Origin: Nostoc sp. T09
Lineage (GTDB): Bacteria; Cyanobacteriota; Cyanobacteriia; Cyanobacteriales; Nostocaceae
DNA: 64,000 nt
Direction: 5' to 3'
Assembly: GCF_002154695.1 (NCBI RefSeq)
Contig: NZ_MTAV01000044.1
Coordinates: forward strand, 47,306 to 111,305
The notes beneath the pieces were generated by a model that saw only the letters and a program-made list of their open reading frames with translations, had not been told where the DNA came from and did no database searches. Below, in pieces: positions 48,028-57,291 of this stretch (positions within the stretch are counted from its first letter, which is position 1; each line of letters starts with the position of its first letter). The position numbers and the translations under genes are program-made.

Positions 48028-48945
48028 TTAACGCTTAGGCGTAGCCTCGCCAAACTTAATTATCAGGGCGATCGCAACACTAACTAGCAAAATTAATGTC
48101 ATACTCAAAGCTGAACCAAACCCCCAATTTTGGGTAGCACCAAGAAACTGGTTATATACTAATCTTGCAGCTGTCATACTAGAGGCACCACCTAGTAATT
48201 CTGGATTCACAAAATCTCCTAATCCTGTAATGAATACCAGCATAGAACCGGCAGTAAGCCCTGGCAAGATTTGCGGTACTGTCACTTTCCAAAAAGTCTG
48301 TCTAGGATTTGCTCCTAAATCTGCTGCTGCTTCTAGTAAGCGTATATCTAACTTTTCTAGAGAGGCATATAAAATTAAAACCATGTAGGGAAGTAAGCTA
48401 TAGCTCATAGCAATTAAGACAGAAGGTGTCCTATTCAGTAATTCTAAAGGATGGAAATGTAAACTTTTTAATAAAGTATTTAATAAACCACTAGGACGCA
48501 GAATGGTAATCCAAGCATAGGAGCGCAGTAAAGAAGAAGTCCACAAAGGTAAAATAAAGCTTAATAACAATAAATTTCGCCAGCGTTTTGGTGCTATTTG
48601 AGCAATCCAATAAGCAACAGGAAAACCAAGAATTAAACAAATGATTGTGGTACTGCTTGCCAAACCAAGTGAACGCAGAATTACTTGAACATAAAGTGGA
48701 TCAAATATCCGCATATAGTTTTGTAATCCACTAGGATTGACTAAATCCCCTGGTCGGATATCTGGCACTAAACTCAACTCGAAAATTATTAATGTGGGTA
48801 ATACCAGTAACAGTAATAACCAAATACCAGAGGGTGCCAGTAATACTAAGGGTTGGAACCAATTTGAATTTGAATACTGCCATTTCTGGACTTTTGCAAT
48901 ATAAGTTCGTGAAGAGATTTGAGTTTCAGAATGTTGATTAGACAT
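48028..48945 (-). CDS. potB: Spermidine/putrescine ABC transporter permease
   Basis: 305 residues with six membrane segments after a polar N-terminus. The EAA loop that contacts the ATPase is EAAADLGANPRQTFWKVTVP. It is a PotB-type inner-membrane permease for polyamines. The final residues (FGEATPKR) are encoded by GGCGAGGCTACGCCTAAGCG, a dispersed repeat, so the C-terminus may have been remodelled. The partner permease PotC is absent downstream. It starts 41 bases after potD. Confidence 0.92.
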   Translation of the reverse strand: MSNQHSETQISSRTYIAKVQKWQYSNSNWFQPLVLLAPSGIWLLLLLVLPTLIIFELSLVPDIRPGDLVNPSGLQNYMRIFDPLYVQVILRSLGLASSTTIICLILGFPVAYWIAQIAPKRWRNLLLLSFILPLWTSSLLRSYAWITILRPSGLLNTLLKSLHFHPLELLNRTPSVLIAMSYSLLPYMVLILYASLEKLDIRLLEAAADLGANPRQTFWKVTVPQILPGLTAGSMLVFITGLGDFVNPELLGGASSMTAARLVYNQFLGATQNWGFGSALSMTLILLVSVAIALIIKFGEATPKR

Positions 48946-48986
48946 AATTTTATTTAGATATTTAAACTTTAAAATATTTTAATTTT

Positions 48987-50075
48987 TTAACTGCTAGTTA
49001 ATTGAGTCCAATAGCGTTCATAAATCTCATCAAATTTTCCTAAAGGACGAATACGTTCACATTTTTCTATAATTGACTCTGGAGGAAATAAACTGATATT
49101 TTGCTGGAAGTTGATTGGCAATTGCTCGAAGCCGGAGAGATTAGGAGTTGCAATATTAAGACGTAGGCTAATTTGGGCAGCTACTTCTGGCTGTAAAATA
49201 AAGTTAATCCAAGCATAGGCTCCATCTGTATTTGGGGCTGTTTTAGGAATTACGAGCGTATCAGTCCATAATGAAGAACCACTACGAGGAATTACATACT
49301 TCAATTTAGGGTTTTCTCTGCTGACTCGGATTGCATCTGCCGAATAACACATTGCCAATAATAAATCTCCAGCCAGAATTTGATTTTGCCAAGCTTCGGT
49401 GTCAAAGGCAGTGATTCCGGGTTTAAGTTCTTTCAATTTTTCATAAGCTTGTTTAATTTGAGTTTCGTCCTGTGAATTGTAGGAGTAACCTAGCATCCGC
49501 AACACTGCACCCATAACCTCACGGACATCATTCAGCAAAGTCATCCGTTTTTTAAGTTTCTCTTGATTTTGCCAAAGATAATCCCAATCTTCTGGTGCAT
49601 CTTTGAGGATTTCGGAATTATAAACTATACCTGTTGTGCCCCAATTAAAGGGAATACTGTAGCGGTTTTTGATGTCATAAGTTGGATTTTGAAAACGTGG
49701 AAATAAATTCTCTAATCCGATTAAGCGCTCATGATTTATTTCTATGAGTAAATCTTTCTCTACCATCTTTTGCACCATATAGTCAGATGGGTAGATAATG
49801 CTGTAATTACTACCGCCTCCAGCTTGCAATTTAGCTAGCATGACATCATTGGAGTCATATACATCTGCTAGGACTTTCATCCCAGTTTGAGTACTAAAAG
49901 TTTTTAGTAATTGATTGTCTGTATATTGCGTCCAGGTATAGATATACAGTTGATCGCGTTGACCAGAAATTTTATTAGCATTAGCTCTTACATCAGCCAA
50001 CCTCCAACCACACCCAGCTAATGACAAGCTAGAAAGTGCTGTTATTCCTTGTAAAAATTTTCGTCTGTTAGTCAT
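48987..50075 (-). CDS. potD: Polyamine ABC transporter substrate-binding lipoprotein
   Basis: 362 residues. The N-terminus has twin arginine (NRRKFLQ) and a lipobox-like SLAGC at residues 18-22, suggesting Tat-exported lipoprotein. The mature part follows the PotD/PotF pattern (LYIYTWTQYTDNQLLKTFST ... SIIYPSDYMVQKM ... FNWGTTGIVYNSE ... AYAWINFILQPEV). It captures polyamines in the periplasm. The start ATG at 50075 lies inside a heptamer repeat tract. An unrelated four-helix-bundle gene separates it from potA. Confidence 0.92.
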   Translation of the reverse strand: MTNRRKFLQGITALSSLSLAGCGWRLADVRANANKISGQRDQLYIYTWTQYTDNQLLKTFSTQTGMKVLADVYDSNDVMLAKLQAGGGSNYSIIYPSDYMVQKMVEKDLLIEINHERLIGLENLFPRFQNPTYDIKNRYSIPFNWGTTGIVYNSEILKDAPEDWDYLWQNQEKLKKRMTLLNDVREVMGAVLRMLGYSYNSQDETQIKQAYEKLKELKPGITAFDTEAWQNQILAGDLLLAMCYSADAIRVSRENPKLKYVIPRSGSSLWTDTLVIPKTAPNTDGAYAWINFILQPEVAAQISLRLNIATPNLSGFEQLPINFQQNISLFPPESIIEKCERIRPLGKFDEIYERYWTQLTSS

Positions 50076-50119
50076 TTGTCATTTGTCGTTAGTCATTAGT
50101 CATTTGTGATTTGTCATTT
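50071..50119. repeat. Heptamer repeat tract, left side of four-helix gene
   Basis: Tandem TCATTTG/TCATTAG units. It supplies the potD start codon (minus strand) and the last residues (NDKSQMTND) of the four-helix protein. Confidence 0.85.
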
Positions 50120-50481
50120 GGTAGATTACCAATTGAGTTGAGATATGAGTTTAATTTTGGTGCTAGTTCATTAATGATTATTAGTATTGAATTTATCTGT
50201 TCAGTAGTTAAAAGATTACGAGTGTAAGCTCGTCTTAGCCAATGTTGAGTTTCATTTAATGAGCCTCGCGCTATCTTGACAAAACGTTTATTTTCTTGAT
50301 AACTACCTCTGCCAAAGCCTTCTGCTATATTTGCTCCTATGCTATCTGCGGAACGTACAATCTGTTTACCAATTGTATCCTTGGCAAAGAAATGCCATCC
50401 GTCAACTATTTTCCAAATGTCATCTGCTAATTGTTCTGATAATTGATAAACTTGTAACTCCTGGAAACGCTTAGTCGACAT
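50089..50481 (-). CDS. Four-helix-bundle protein (23S rRNA intervening-sequence family)
   Basis: 130 residues. The S23/IVP pattern is clear: FQELQVYQLSEQLADDIWKI, the KDTIGKQIVRSADSIGANIA helix, then EGFGRGSYQENKRFVKIARG and SLNETQHWLRRAYTRNLL. The family was first found in 23S rRNA intervening sequences, but many members are chromosomal 'passenger' genes of unknown role, sometimes near diversity-generating elements. It sits inside the pot cluster, bracketed by heptamer repeats in opposite orientation. Its last nine residues come from repeat sequence, which suggests insertion after the operon formed. Confidence 0.9.
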   Translation of the reverse strand: MSTKRFQELQVYQLSEQLADDIWKIVDGWHFFAKDTIGKQIVRSADSIGANIAEGFGRGSYQENKRFVKIARGSLNETQHWLRRAYTRNLLTTEQINSILIIINELAPKLNSYLNSIGNLPNDKSQMTND

Positions 50482-50552
50482 TTATTAGTTGCTAATAGTT
50501 TATATATTTTCCAGCAATTATGATTGATATTTATTTTTTGTCATTAGCTAAA

Positions 50553-50586
50553 CACAAATGACAAATGACAAATGACCAATGACAAA
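50553..50586. repeat. Heptamer repeat tract, right side of four-helix gene
   Basis: Tandem CAAATGA/CCAATGA units, the reverse complement of the left tract at 50071-50119. It lies just after the potA stop codon (minus strand). Confidence 0.85.
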
Positions 50587-50589
50587 AGC

Positions 50590-51717
50590 CTATTGACTAA
50601 TAGCCAAACAATCACTTTCTGTCCACCAAGCATAGATGGGTGTATCAGCATCTGGTAAGCTACCAAAGGTGTTAGGCTGCAAAACATTAATGCTGATGCC
50701 GTTGATTAATTCCACAACATAATTGACGTGAGTCCCTAAATACATGATGTTGACAAGCCTTCCTTCAAAACAGTTACTTGGCAAACTAGGCGGATAAAGC
50801 GAAAGTTGAATTTTTTCTGGGCGGACGCTGACTACTACTGGTTGCGATAGATCAGCAGGTGTTTCTTCATAACGAGTGACAACAATTGTCAGTCCGGTTT
50901 TTGTCTCAATTTGGACTGTAGAGGCTTCTACCGCCACAATTTCACCGCTAAATAAATTAGTATCACCAATAAAATCAGCAACGAAGGAAGTACGAGGAAA
51001 TTCGTAAATTTGGCTGGGAGTACCAACTTGCTCAATTTTGCCTTGATTGATCACAGCAATGCGATCGCTTAAGGATAGCGCCTCTTCTTGGTCGTGAGTC
51101 ACCATGATAAAGGTCAATCCCAATTCTTTATGTAAATTTAATAACTCGACCTGCATTTCCTTACGCAGCTTTAAATCTAATGCTCCCAATGGTTCATCGA
51201 GTAAAACGACGGATGGTCGATTGACTAAAGCTCTGGCTAAGGCTACCCGTTGCTGTTGTCCACCAGAAAGTTGATTGGGAAAGCGCGATCGCAAACTTTC
51301 CATTTTCACCAGCTTTAAAGCTTCTTTGACTTTGCGATCGATTTCTGGTTTGCGAATTTTTTTCAACCGTAGTCCAAAGGCAATGTTATCCCAGACATTC
51401 AGGTGATTAAACAATGCGTAACTTTGAAATACTGTATTGACAGGTCGGCGATAAGGCGGGACATTGGTCATAGACTGACCCTGAATCAATACCTTACCAG
51501 CATCAGCTTGTTCAAACCCAGCAATTAAACGTAATATAGTTGTCTTGCCACAACCAGAAGGACCCAGGATACTAAAGAATTCTCCTTGTCTAACGTCCAA
51601 GTCTACTCCATTGACTGCTGGTTCTTGGTTAAAAAACTTGAACACGTTACGCAGCTCAACATCAAGCGGCTGCAAAGCCATCATCTCCCCCTGATTCTGC
51701 GTTACAGTTTGAGCCAT
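50590..51717 (-). CDS. potA: Polyamine ABC transporter ATP-binding subunit
   Basis: 375 residues. Walker A GPSGCGKTT, signature LSGGQQQRVALARAL, Walker B VVLLDEPLGALD, and switch His in MVTHDQEEAL. A TOBE regulatory domain occupies the C-terminal third (VSVRPEKIQLSLYPPSL ... GTHVNYVVEL). It drives the PotB permease. It is the first gene of the leftward cluster and divergent from the PBP2 genes, with a 213-base shared promoter region. Confidence 0.94.
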   Translation of the reverse strand: MAQTVTQNQGEMMALQPLDVELRNVFKFFNQEPAVNGVDLDVRQGEFFSILGPSGCGKTTILRLIAGFEQADAGKVLIQGQSMTNVPPYRRPVNTVFQSYALFNHLNVWDNIAFGLRLKKIRKPEIDRKVKEALKLVKMESLRSRFPNQLSGGQQQRVALARALVNRPSVVLLDEPLGALDLKLRKEMQVELLNLHKELGLTFIMVTHDQEEALSLSDRIAVINQGKIEQVGTPSQIYEFPRTSFVADFIGDTNLFSGEIVAVEASTVQIETKTGLTIVVTRYEETPADLSQPVVVSVRPEKIQLSLYPPSLPSNCFEGRLVNIMYLGTHVNYVVELINGISINVLQPNTFGSLPDADTPIYAWWTESDCLAISQ

Positions 51718-51930
51718 AATCCTCAGTAAAATGCCATGAGCTTACGTGATTGTGCACATTCAGGTAGTCTATTAAGCAGCCTACCTATGGCACTTTGGTT
51801 CATTGTATCCGTCAAAAACAATTGATCGGGAAGATATTCTCGCAATTATTTAACGATTCATACTGAGTAGTGGTCTATGGGATCGTGTATACAAGTAATA
51901 CTAAAATTTCCACATCTTTAATCTTGTTTT

Positions 51931-53775
51931 ATGGCTTTATTACCATCGGCTCTACCAGGTAGCAAAAAAGACACACGTACAGTTGGTCGTGGTTTTCAGT
52001 CAATATTTTTAATCGGATTTACATTATTGATGACGGCTGGTATTGATGCTCGTCTAGCTTATTTACAAATTGTGGAAGGGCCAAAACTGCGGCAAAGAGC
52101 AGAGTCCAACCGCATTCGCATGATTGCTAAACAACCAGAACGAGGCAATATTTTCGACCGCAATGGCAAACTTTTAGCCAGTACTCGCTATCCTCATTCT
52201 GTATATTTGTGGCCGATGGCTCATACTAAGCCTTCATGGTCGGTTGTCGCACCGCGTTTGGAGAAAATTCTCAACATTACGCAAGATGAGATGGAAAAGA
52301 AACTAAAACAGGCAGGTGCTAATTCTTCTTCACTCATCAGGATTGCTCGGGATCTGAGCGAGGCACAAATTACTGCATTGAAAGAGTATGCTAACGAACT
52401 TCCTGAAGTCGAAATTAATACAGAAGCTGTTCGCTACTACCCTCACGGCGCAGCATTAGCTCATGTACTAGGCTATACCAGGGAATTAACTGCGGAACAG
52501 TTAAAAGACAGAAAGGTGGAAGGCTACAGGCTGGGAGATGTAATTGGTCAAATGGGCGTAGAAAAAGCCTATGAGAAAGCACTCAGAGGCGAATGGGGTG
52601 GTCAGCAGGTAGAAGTAGATGGTGCTGGTCGTCCTATCCGGGTTTTGGGAGAAAAGCAAGCCAAAGCTGGTAACGATTTGCACTTGACTATAGATTTAAA
52701 TTTGCAAAAAGCAGCAGACCAAGCTTTAGGGAAATATCAAGGTGCGGTTGTGGCAATTGACCCGAATAATGGTGCGGTCTTAGCAATGGCCTCTCACCCG
52801 ACATTTGACCCGAATATTTTCTCTAAACAAAAACTCTCTCAGAAAGATTGGGAAACAGTACAAGGTAAAGATCATCCCTTAGTCAATCGCTCTCTGAGTG
52901 CCTTTCCACCGGCTAGTACATTCAAAATTATTACCGCGTCAGCTGGTTTAGAAACAGGTAAATTTTCGCCAGACAGCGTATTACAAACCTTCGGCTCGCT
53001 AACCGTGGGTGGAGTAACTTTTGGTGAATGGAATCACGCTGGATTCGGTCCTTTGGGATTTCCAAGAGCACTCGCCATGAGTAGTGATACCTTCTTTTAT
53101 CAAGTTGGTAGAAAAGTTGGGGGACCGGATCTGATTGCATGGAGCCGCAAATATGGGTTTGGTCAAAAAACTGGGATTGAGTTTGCCAACGAAGAATCAA
53201 AAGGTCTAGTTCCCGATGAGAATTGGAAGCAGAAAACCTGGAAAATTCCTTGGACTGTAGGTGACACTATTAATATGTCAATTGGTCAAGGTGCTTTGCA
53301 GGTGACACCTCTGCAATCAGCAATTATGTTTTCTGTACCTGCTAATGGTGGATATCGAGTGAAGCCCCATTTGCTCAAAGACCATGAAGAAGCAAAAAGC
53401 TGGCGAGTCTCATTAAATATGAAGCCGACAACCATCAACGTTCTCCGGGACGGATTGCGGAAGGTGGTAAGTGAGGGTACAGGGAAACGCTTGGATGTGC
53501 CAACGATTGCCCCAGCATCAGGAAAAAGTGGTACTGCTGAAGCCGGTGTTGGTCGTCCAAATCACACTTGGTTTGGTGCTTATGCACCCAGCGATAAGCC
53601 AGAAATTGTTGTGGTGGGGTTTGGTGAAAACTCTGGCGATCATGGTGGTACTGTTTGTGGACCGATGGCTTTACAAGTGCTAGAAGCTTATTTTCAGCAT
53701 AAGTATCCAGGCAAGTATCAAAAACCTGAGTCTGAAGGTAAGAATCAGAATGGTGGAGGTAGCACTGGAGATTAA
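51931..53775 (+). CDS. mrdA: Penicillin-binding protein 2 (transpeptidase), copy 1
   Basis: 614 residues. One N-terminal membrane anchor (~25-45), a dimerisation domain (RGNIFDRNGKLLASTRYPHS; GVEKAYEKALRGEWGGQQVE), then the transpeptidase with Ser329-x-x-Lys332 (PPASTFKI), SSD in AMSSDTFFYQ, and KSG in SGKSGTAEAG. It is a class B PBP of the elongation machinery that crosslinks peptidoglycan in the periplasm. The tail is Gly/Ser/Asn-rich (GKNQNGGGSTGD). The second copy follows after 208 bases. Confidence 0.95.
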   Translation: MALLPSALPGSKKDTRTVGRGFQSIFLIGFTLLMTAGIDARLAYLQIVEGPKLRQRAESNRIRMIAKQPERGNIFDRNGKLLASTRYPHSVYLWPMAHTKPSWSVVAPRLEKILNITQDEMEKKLKQAGANSSSLIRIARDLSEAQITALKEYANELPEVEINTEAVRYYPHGAALAHVLGYTRELTAEQLKDRKVEGYRLGDVIGQMGVEKAYEKALRGEWGGQQVEVDGAGRPIRVLGEKQAKAGNDLHLTIDLNLQKAADQALGKYQGAVVAIDPNNGAVLAMASHPTFDPNIFSKQKLSQKDWETVQGKDHPLVNRSLSAFPPASTFKIITASAGLETGKFSPDSVLQTFGSLTVGGVTFGEWNHAGFGPLGFPRALAMSSDTFFYQVGRKVGGPDLIAWSRKYGFGQKTGIEFANEESKGLVPDENWKQKTWKIPWTVGDTINMSIGQGALQVTPLQSAIMFSVPANGGYRVKPHLLKDHEEAKSWRVSLNMKPTTINVLRDGLRKVVSEGTGKRLDVPTIAPASGKSGTAEAGVGRPNHTWFGAYAPSDKPEIVVVGFGENSGDHGGTVCGPMALQVLEAYFQHKYPGKYQKPESEGKNQNGGGSTGD

Positions 53776-53780
53776 TATAT

Positions 53781-53853
53781 CAATGGTCAATGGTCATTAG
53801 TTTAGCAATTCTAGGCTTTTGACTTTGGACTTTTGACCCTTGACTATGGACTA
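53781..53853. repeat. Heptamer repeats between the two PBP2 genes
   Basis: Two short tracts: TCAATGG/TCATTAG at 53781-53797, and TTTGACT/TTGGACT/TTTGACC/CTTGACT at 53818-53853. Confidence 0.75.
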
Positions 53854-53983
53854 TAAAGGCTGAAGTGCATAAGTCGTCGTTCATCCTTTATACTTTTGCC
53901 AGTGAAATAGTATTTAATGCTGGGTAAAAGCTCAGCATCAATGTATACACATTAATATTAATTTTGCAGTAATTATTCGTCCT

Positions 53984-55804
53984 ATGGCCTTATTGCAACC
54001 AACTCCACTTGGGAAACAAAAAAATACACGTACAGTTGGCAGAAGCTTTCAGCCTATATTTCTGATTATATTTACTCTATTGATGACAAGTGCCATAGGT
54101 GCGCGTTTGGCATACCTACAAATTGTTGAAGGTTCAATTCACCGCAAGCGAGCCGAGTCCAACCGCATTAGAATGATCCCCAAACAGCCAGAAAGGGGTA
54201 ATATTTTTGACCGCAATGGCAAACTTTTAGCTAGTACTCGCTATCCTCGTTCTGTATATTTGTGGCCAATGGCTCATACCAAACCTGCATGGCCAGTTGT
54301 GGGTGCGCGTCTCTCCAAAATTCTCGAAATTCCGCAAGCAGACATTGAAAAAAAACTTGAAGAAGCAGGTAGGAATTCTTCATCGCTGATTAGGATTGCG
54401 CGTGACCTAGATGAAGCCGAGATTACAGCATTAAAGGAGTATCATAACGAACTAACTGATGTAGAAATCCATCTGGATGCTGTGCGTTATTATCCTCACG
54501 GAAAGCAACTGGCTCATGTACTGGGTTATACTCGTGAGCTGACTGCTGAACAGTTAAAAGACAAGAAGCAAGATGGCTATCGTTTGGGAGATGTAATCGG
54601 TCAGATGGGGGTGGAAAAGGCCTATGAGAAAACACTCAGAGGCGAGTGGGGGGGTCAACAGGTAGAAGTTGATGGTGCTGGACGACCACTGCGGGTTTTG
54701 GGAGAAAAACAGGCAAAAGCTGGTAACGATTTGCACTTGACCATAGATTTGGATATGCAACGAACAGCGGAAAAAGCTTTGGGCGATCGCAATGGTGCGA
54801 TCGTGGCAATTGATCCCAAGAATGGTGCTGTCTTAGCAATGGTGTCTCACCCCACCTTCGATCCCAATATTTTCTCCAAGCAGAAACTTTCGCAAAAAGA
54901 TTGGGAAACGGTGCAAGGAGCAGAACATCCCTTGGTCAATCGCGCGCTCAGCGCCTTTCCACCTGCCAGTACCTTTAAAATTGTCACCACAACAGCTGGT
55001 TTGGAATCGGGTAAATTTTCTCCTAACACAGTGCTACAAACCTACGGTTCCTTAAATATTGGCGGCACTACTTTTGGTGAATGGAACCATGCAGGTTTTG
55101 GACCTTTGGGTTTTGTTGGGGCATTACAGTGGAGTAGTGATACCTTCTTCTATCAAATTGGTAGGGGAGTTGGTGGCCCCACTTTAATTGAGTGGACTCG
55201 TAAGTATGGATTTGGGCAAAAAACTGGTTTTGAGTTTGCTTCCGAAGAAACAAAAGGTTTAGTTCCCGATCAGACATGGAAGCAGAAAGTGTGGAAGATG
55301 CCTTGGACTGTAGGCGACAGTATTAACATGTCAATAGGTCAAGGTGCTTTACAAACCACTCCCCTACAAGTCGCGATCATGTTTGCTGTGCCTGCTAATG
55401 GGGGTTATCGAGTCCAGCCGCATTTACTCAAAGATCATGAAGAGGCAAAAAATTGGCGTTCATCGTTAGATATGCAGCCGACAACCATTAAGGTTCTCCG
55501 GGAAGGGCTGCGGAAGGTGGTAGCAGAAGGTACAGGTAAAGCTTTGAATCAACCAACAGTTCCCCCTGTAGCTGGTAAGAGTGGCACAGCCGAAGCCTGG
55601 AAACGTGGTGTGAAACAAAATCACGCTTGGTTTGGTGCTTATGCCCCAGCCGATAAGCCAGAGTTATTGATAGTAGCTTTTGCTGAACATTCCGGTGGTG
55701 GTGGTGGTAGCATTGCTGCCCCAATAATTTTAGAAATAATGGAGGAATATTTCCAACGGAAATATCCAGGTAAGTATCAGAAATCAGCAAAACCAAAAAC
55801 TTAA
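53984..55804 (+). CDS. mrdA: Penicillin-binding protein 2 (transpeptidase), copy 2
   Basis: 606 residues, the same architecture as copy 1 and alignable without large gaps: catalytic Ser329-x-x-Lys332 (PPASTFKI), WSSDTFFYQ, GKSGTAEAW. Long stretches are identical (for example IFDRNGKLLASTRYPR; HPTFDPNIFSKQKLSQKDWE), so this is a tandem duplication. The main differences are near the KSG motif (AWKRGVKQNHAWFG against AGVGRPNHTWFG) and in the C-terminal tail, which is short and basic here (KYQKSAKPKT). Both copies keep all catalytic residues. Confidence 0.95.
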   Translation: MALLQPTPLGKQKNTRTVGRSFQPIFLIIFTLLMTSAIGARLAYLQIVEGSIHRKRAESNRIRMIPKQPERGNIFDRNGKLLASTRYPRSVYLWPMAHTKPAWPVVGARLSKILEIPQADIEKKLEEAGRNSSSLIRIARDLDEAEITALKEYHNELTDVEIHLDAVRYYPHGKQLAHVLGYTRELTAEQLKDKKQDGYRLGDVIGQMGVEKAYEKTLRGEWGGQQVEVDGAGRPLRVLGEKQAKAGNDLHLTIDLDMQRTAEKALGDRNGAIVAIDPKNGAVLAMVSHPTFDPNIFSKQKLSQKDWETVQGAEHPLVNRALSAFPPASTFKIVTTTAGLESGKFSPNTVLQTYGSLNIGGTTFGEWNHAGFGPLGFVGALQWSSDTFFYQIGRGVGGPTLIEWTRKYGFGQKTGFEFASEETKGLVPDQTWKQKVWKMPWTVGDSINMSIGQGALQTTPLQVAIMFAVPANGGYRVQPHLLKDHEEAKNWRSSLDMQPTTIKVLREGLRKVVAEGTGKALNQPTVPPVAGKSGTAEAWKRGVKQNHAWFGAYAPADKPELLIVAFAEHSGGGGGSIAAPIILEIMEEYFQRKYPGKYQKSAKPKT

Positions 55805-55925
55805 GACTTATAGTGGTTTTTAACTCAATCACAGAGAAATTGTGCATAGCCAAAGCTGTACCACAATATAAAGATGTATGATGATGGTCTGAGTTTGTAA
55901 CAGATTGATAACAGTGCAGTCAGGA

Positions 55926-56954
55926 ATGGATTATCGCGATGCAGGGGTTGATGTTGAGGCTGGTCGAGCCTTTGTAGATCAAATTCGCAATTTGGTTCAC
56001 AGCACCTTTAGGCCGGAAGTCATTGGTGGACTGGGTGGTTTTGGTGGTTGCTTCCAACTTCCAGGCGGTTTTCGGGAACCAGTATTAGTTTCCGGGACAG
56101 ATGGCGTAGGTACAAAGCTAAAAATCGCTCAAATTCTTAACCGCCATGATACCGTGGGCATTGATTTGGTGGCGATGTGTGTCAATGATGTGCTGACATC
56201 TGGGGCAGAACCGCTGTTTTTTTTAGATTATTTGGCAACAGGTAAGCTGGAGAAAGAGCAACTAACTGAGGTTGTTGCAGGTATAGCCTCTGGGTGTAAG
56301 CAGGCTGGTTGTGCTTTGCTAGGTGGAGAAACAGCAGAAATGCCTGGTTTCTACCAAGTGGGTGAGTATGACTTGGCTGGTTTTTCTGTGGGAATTGTCG
56401 AAAAAAGCCAGATGCTAGATGGTTCCCAAGTACAGATAGGAGATGTAGCGATCGCTCTTGCAAGTGCTGGGATACACAGTAATGGCTTGAGTTTAGTGCG
56501 GAAGATTGTGAGTGAACGCGGATTCGCTTGGAGTGAACGCCCAGAATTATTAGGTGGCGAAACTATCGGCAAAACTTTCCTCCAACCGACGCGAATTTAC
56601 GTCAAACCCGTGCTAGCTGCACGTCAAGCAGGGTTAGAAATTCACGCTATGGCCCACATCACAGGTGGTGGTTTGCCAGAAAATTTGCCCAGATGCTTAG
56701 GAACAGATCAAGCAATTCAAGTTGACCCCAATAGTTGGGCAATCCCCCCTGTATTTCAATGGTTGGCTGAAGCTGGAGGAGTAAGTGCCCAAGCAATGTA
56801 CAACACCTTCAATATGGGTATTGGCTTTGTGCTGCTGGTTCCACCCACTCACGTAGAACAGGCAATTACCTACTTTCAATCACAAGATATTCCAGCTTTT
56901 GCGATCGGTGAAGTAATTACTGGTTCTAATTCATTAGTGGGATTGCTTACATAA
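55926..56954 (+). CDS. purM: Phosphoribosylformylglycinamidine cyclo-ligase
   Basis: 342 residues, normal for PurM (AIR synthetase), which makes 5-aminoimidazole ribonucleotide in purine synthesis using ATP. It begins [20 protein letters not shown]. Key motifs are [49 protein letters not shown], and a late [16 protein letters not shown] 55905 is in frame, but ATG 55926 is the common family start. Single gene downstream of the PBP2 pair. Confidence 0.96.
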   Translation: MDYRDAGVDVEAGRAFVDQIRNLVHSTFRPEVIGGLGGFGGCFQLPGGFREPVLVSGTDGVGTKLKIAQILNRHDTVGIDLVAMCVNDVLTSGAEPLFFLDYLATGKLEKEQLTEVVAGIASGCKQAGCALLGGETAEMPGFYQVGEYDLAGFSVGIVEKSQMLDGSQVQIGDVAIALASAGIHSNGLSLVRKIVSERGFAWSERPELLGGETIGKTFLQPTRIYVKPVLAARQAGLEIHAMAHITGGGLPENLPRCLGTDQAIQVDPNSWAIPPVFQWLAEAGGVSAQAMYNTFNMGIGFVLLVPPTHVEQAITYFQSQDIPAFAIGEVITGSNSLVGLLT

Positions 56955-57291
56955 ATGAATAAATTAATACAGTAAAATAAACGGTATTAAAGATTTGTAT
57001 TGAGGAGCGCTCTACTAAGCCTGATGATAGTAGGTATATGCGATGAAGATTGCCATTATCTGCAATGAGATTTTGGCAGTATTTGTTACCTATTCTGATT
57101 ATTCCCATCGAAAATACTCATGGCCGTCAGCGTTGAGATTTGCTAACGTAGTCTTAACATATTGAAAAATTTGCGGTCAAATTCGAGAAAATACCTACCA
57201 GCACTAGCTTACAGTGTTGGTGGTTTCTTATCTGTAAATGTGTGGCGTGTTGGAATGTTTAGAACAACGTATTTTTATCTCAGAGGGGGTT
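56955..57291. other. Intergenic region
   Basis: 337 bases between purM and the PHP gene, no supported feature. An upstream extension of the PHP frame to 57238 is possible but starts with an atypical Cys-rich leader. Confidence 0.4.

Noticed and set aside
50089..50481. Four-helix-bundle gene as part of a 23S rRNA intervening sequence
   Set aside because: No rRNA sequence is adjacent; it lies between polyamine transporter genes.
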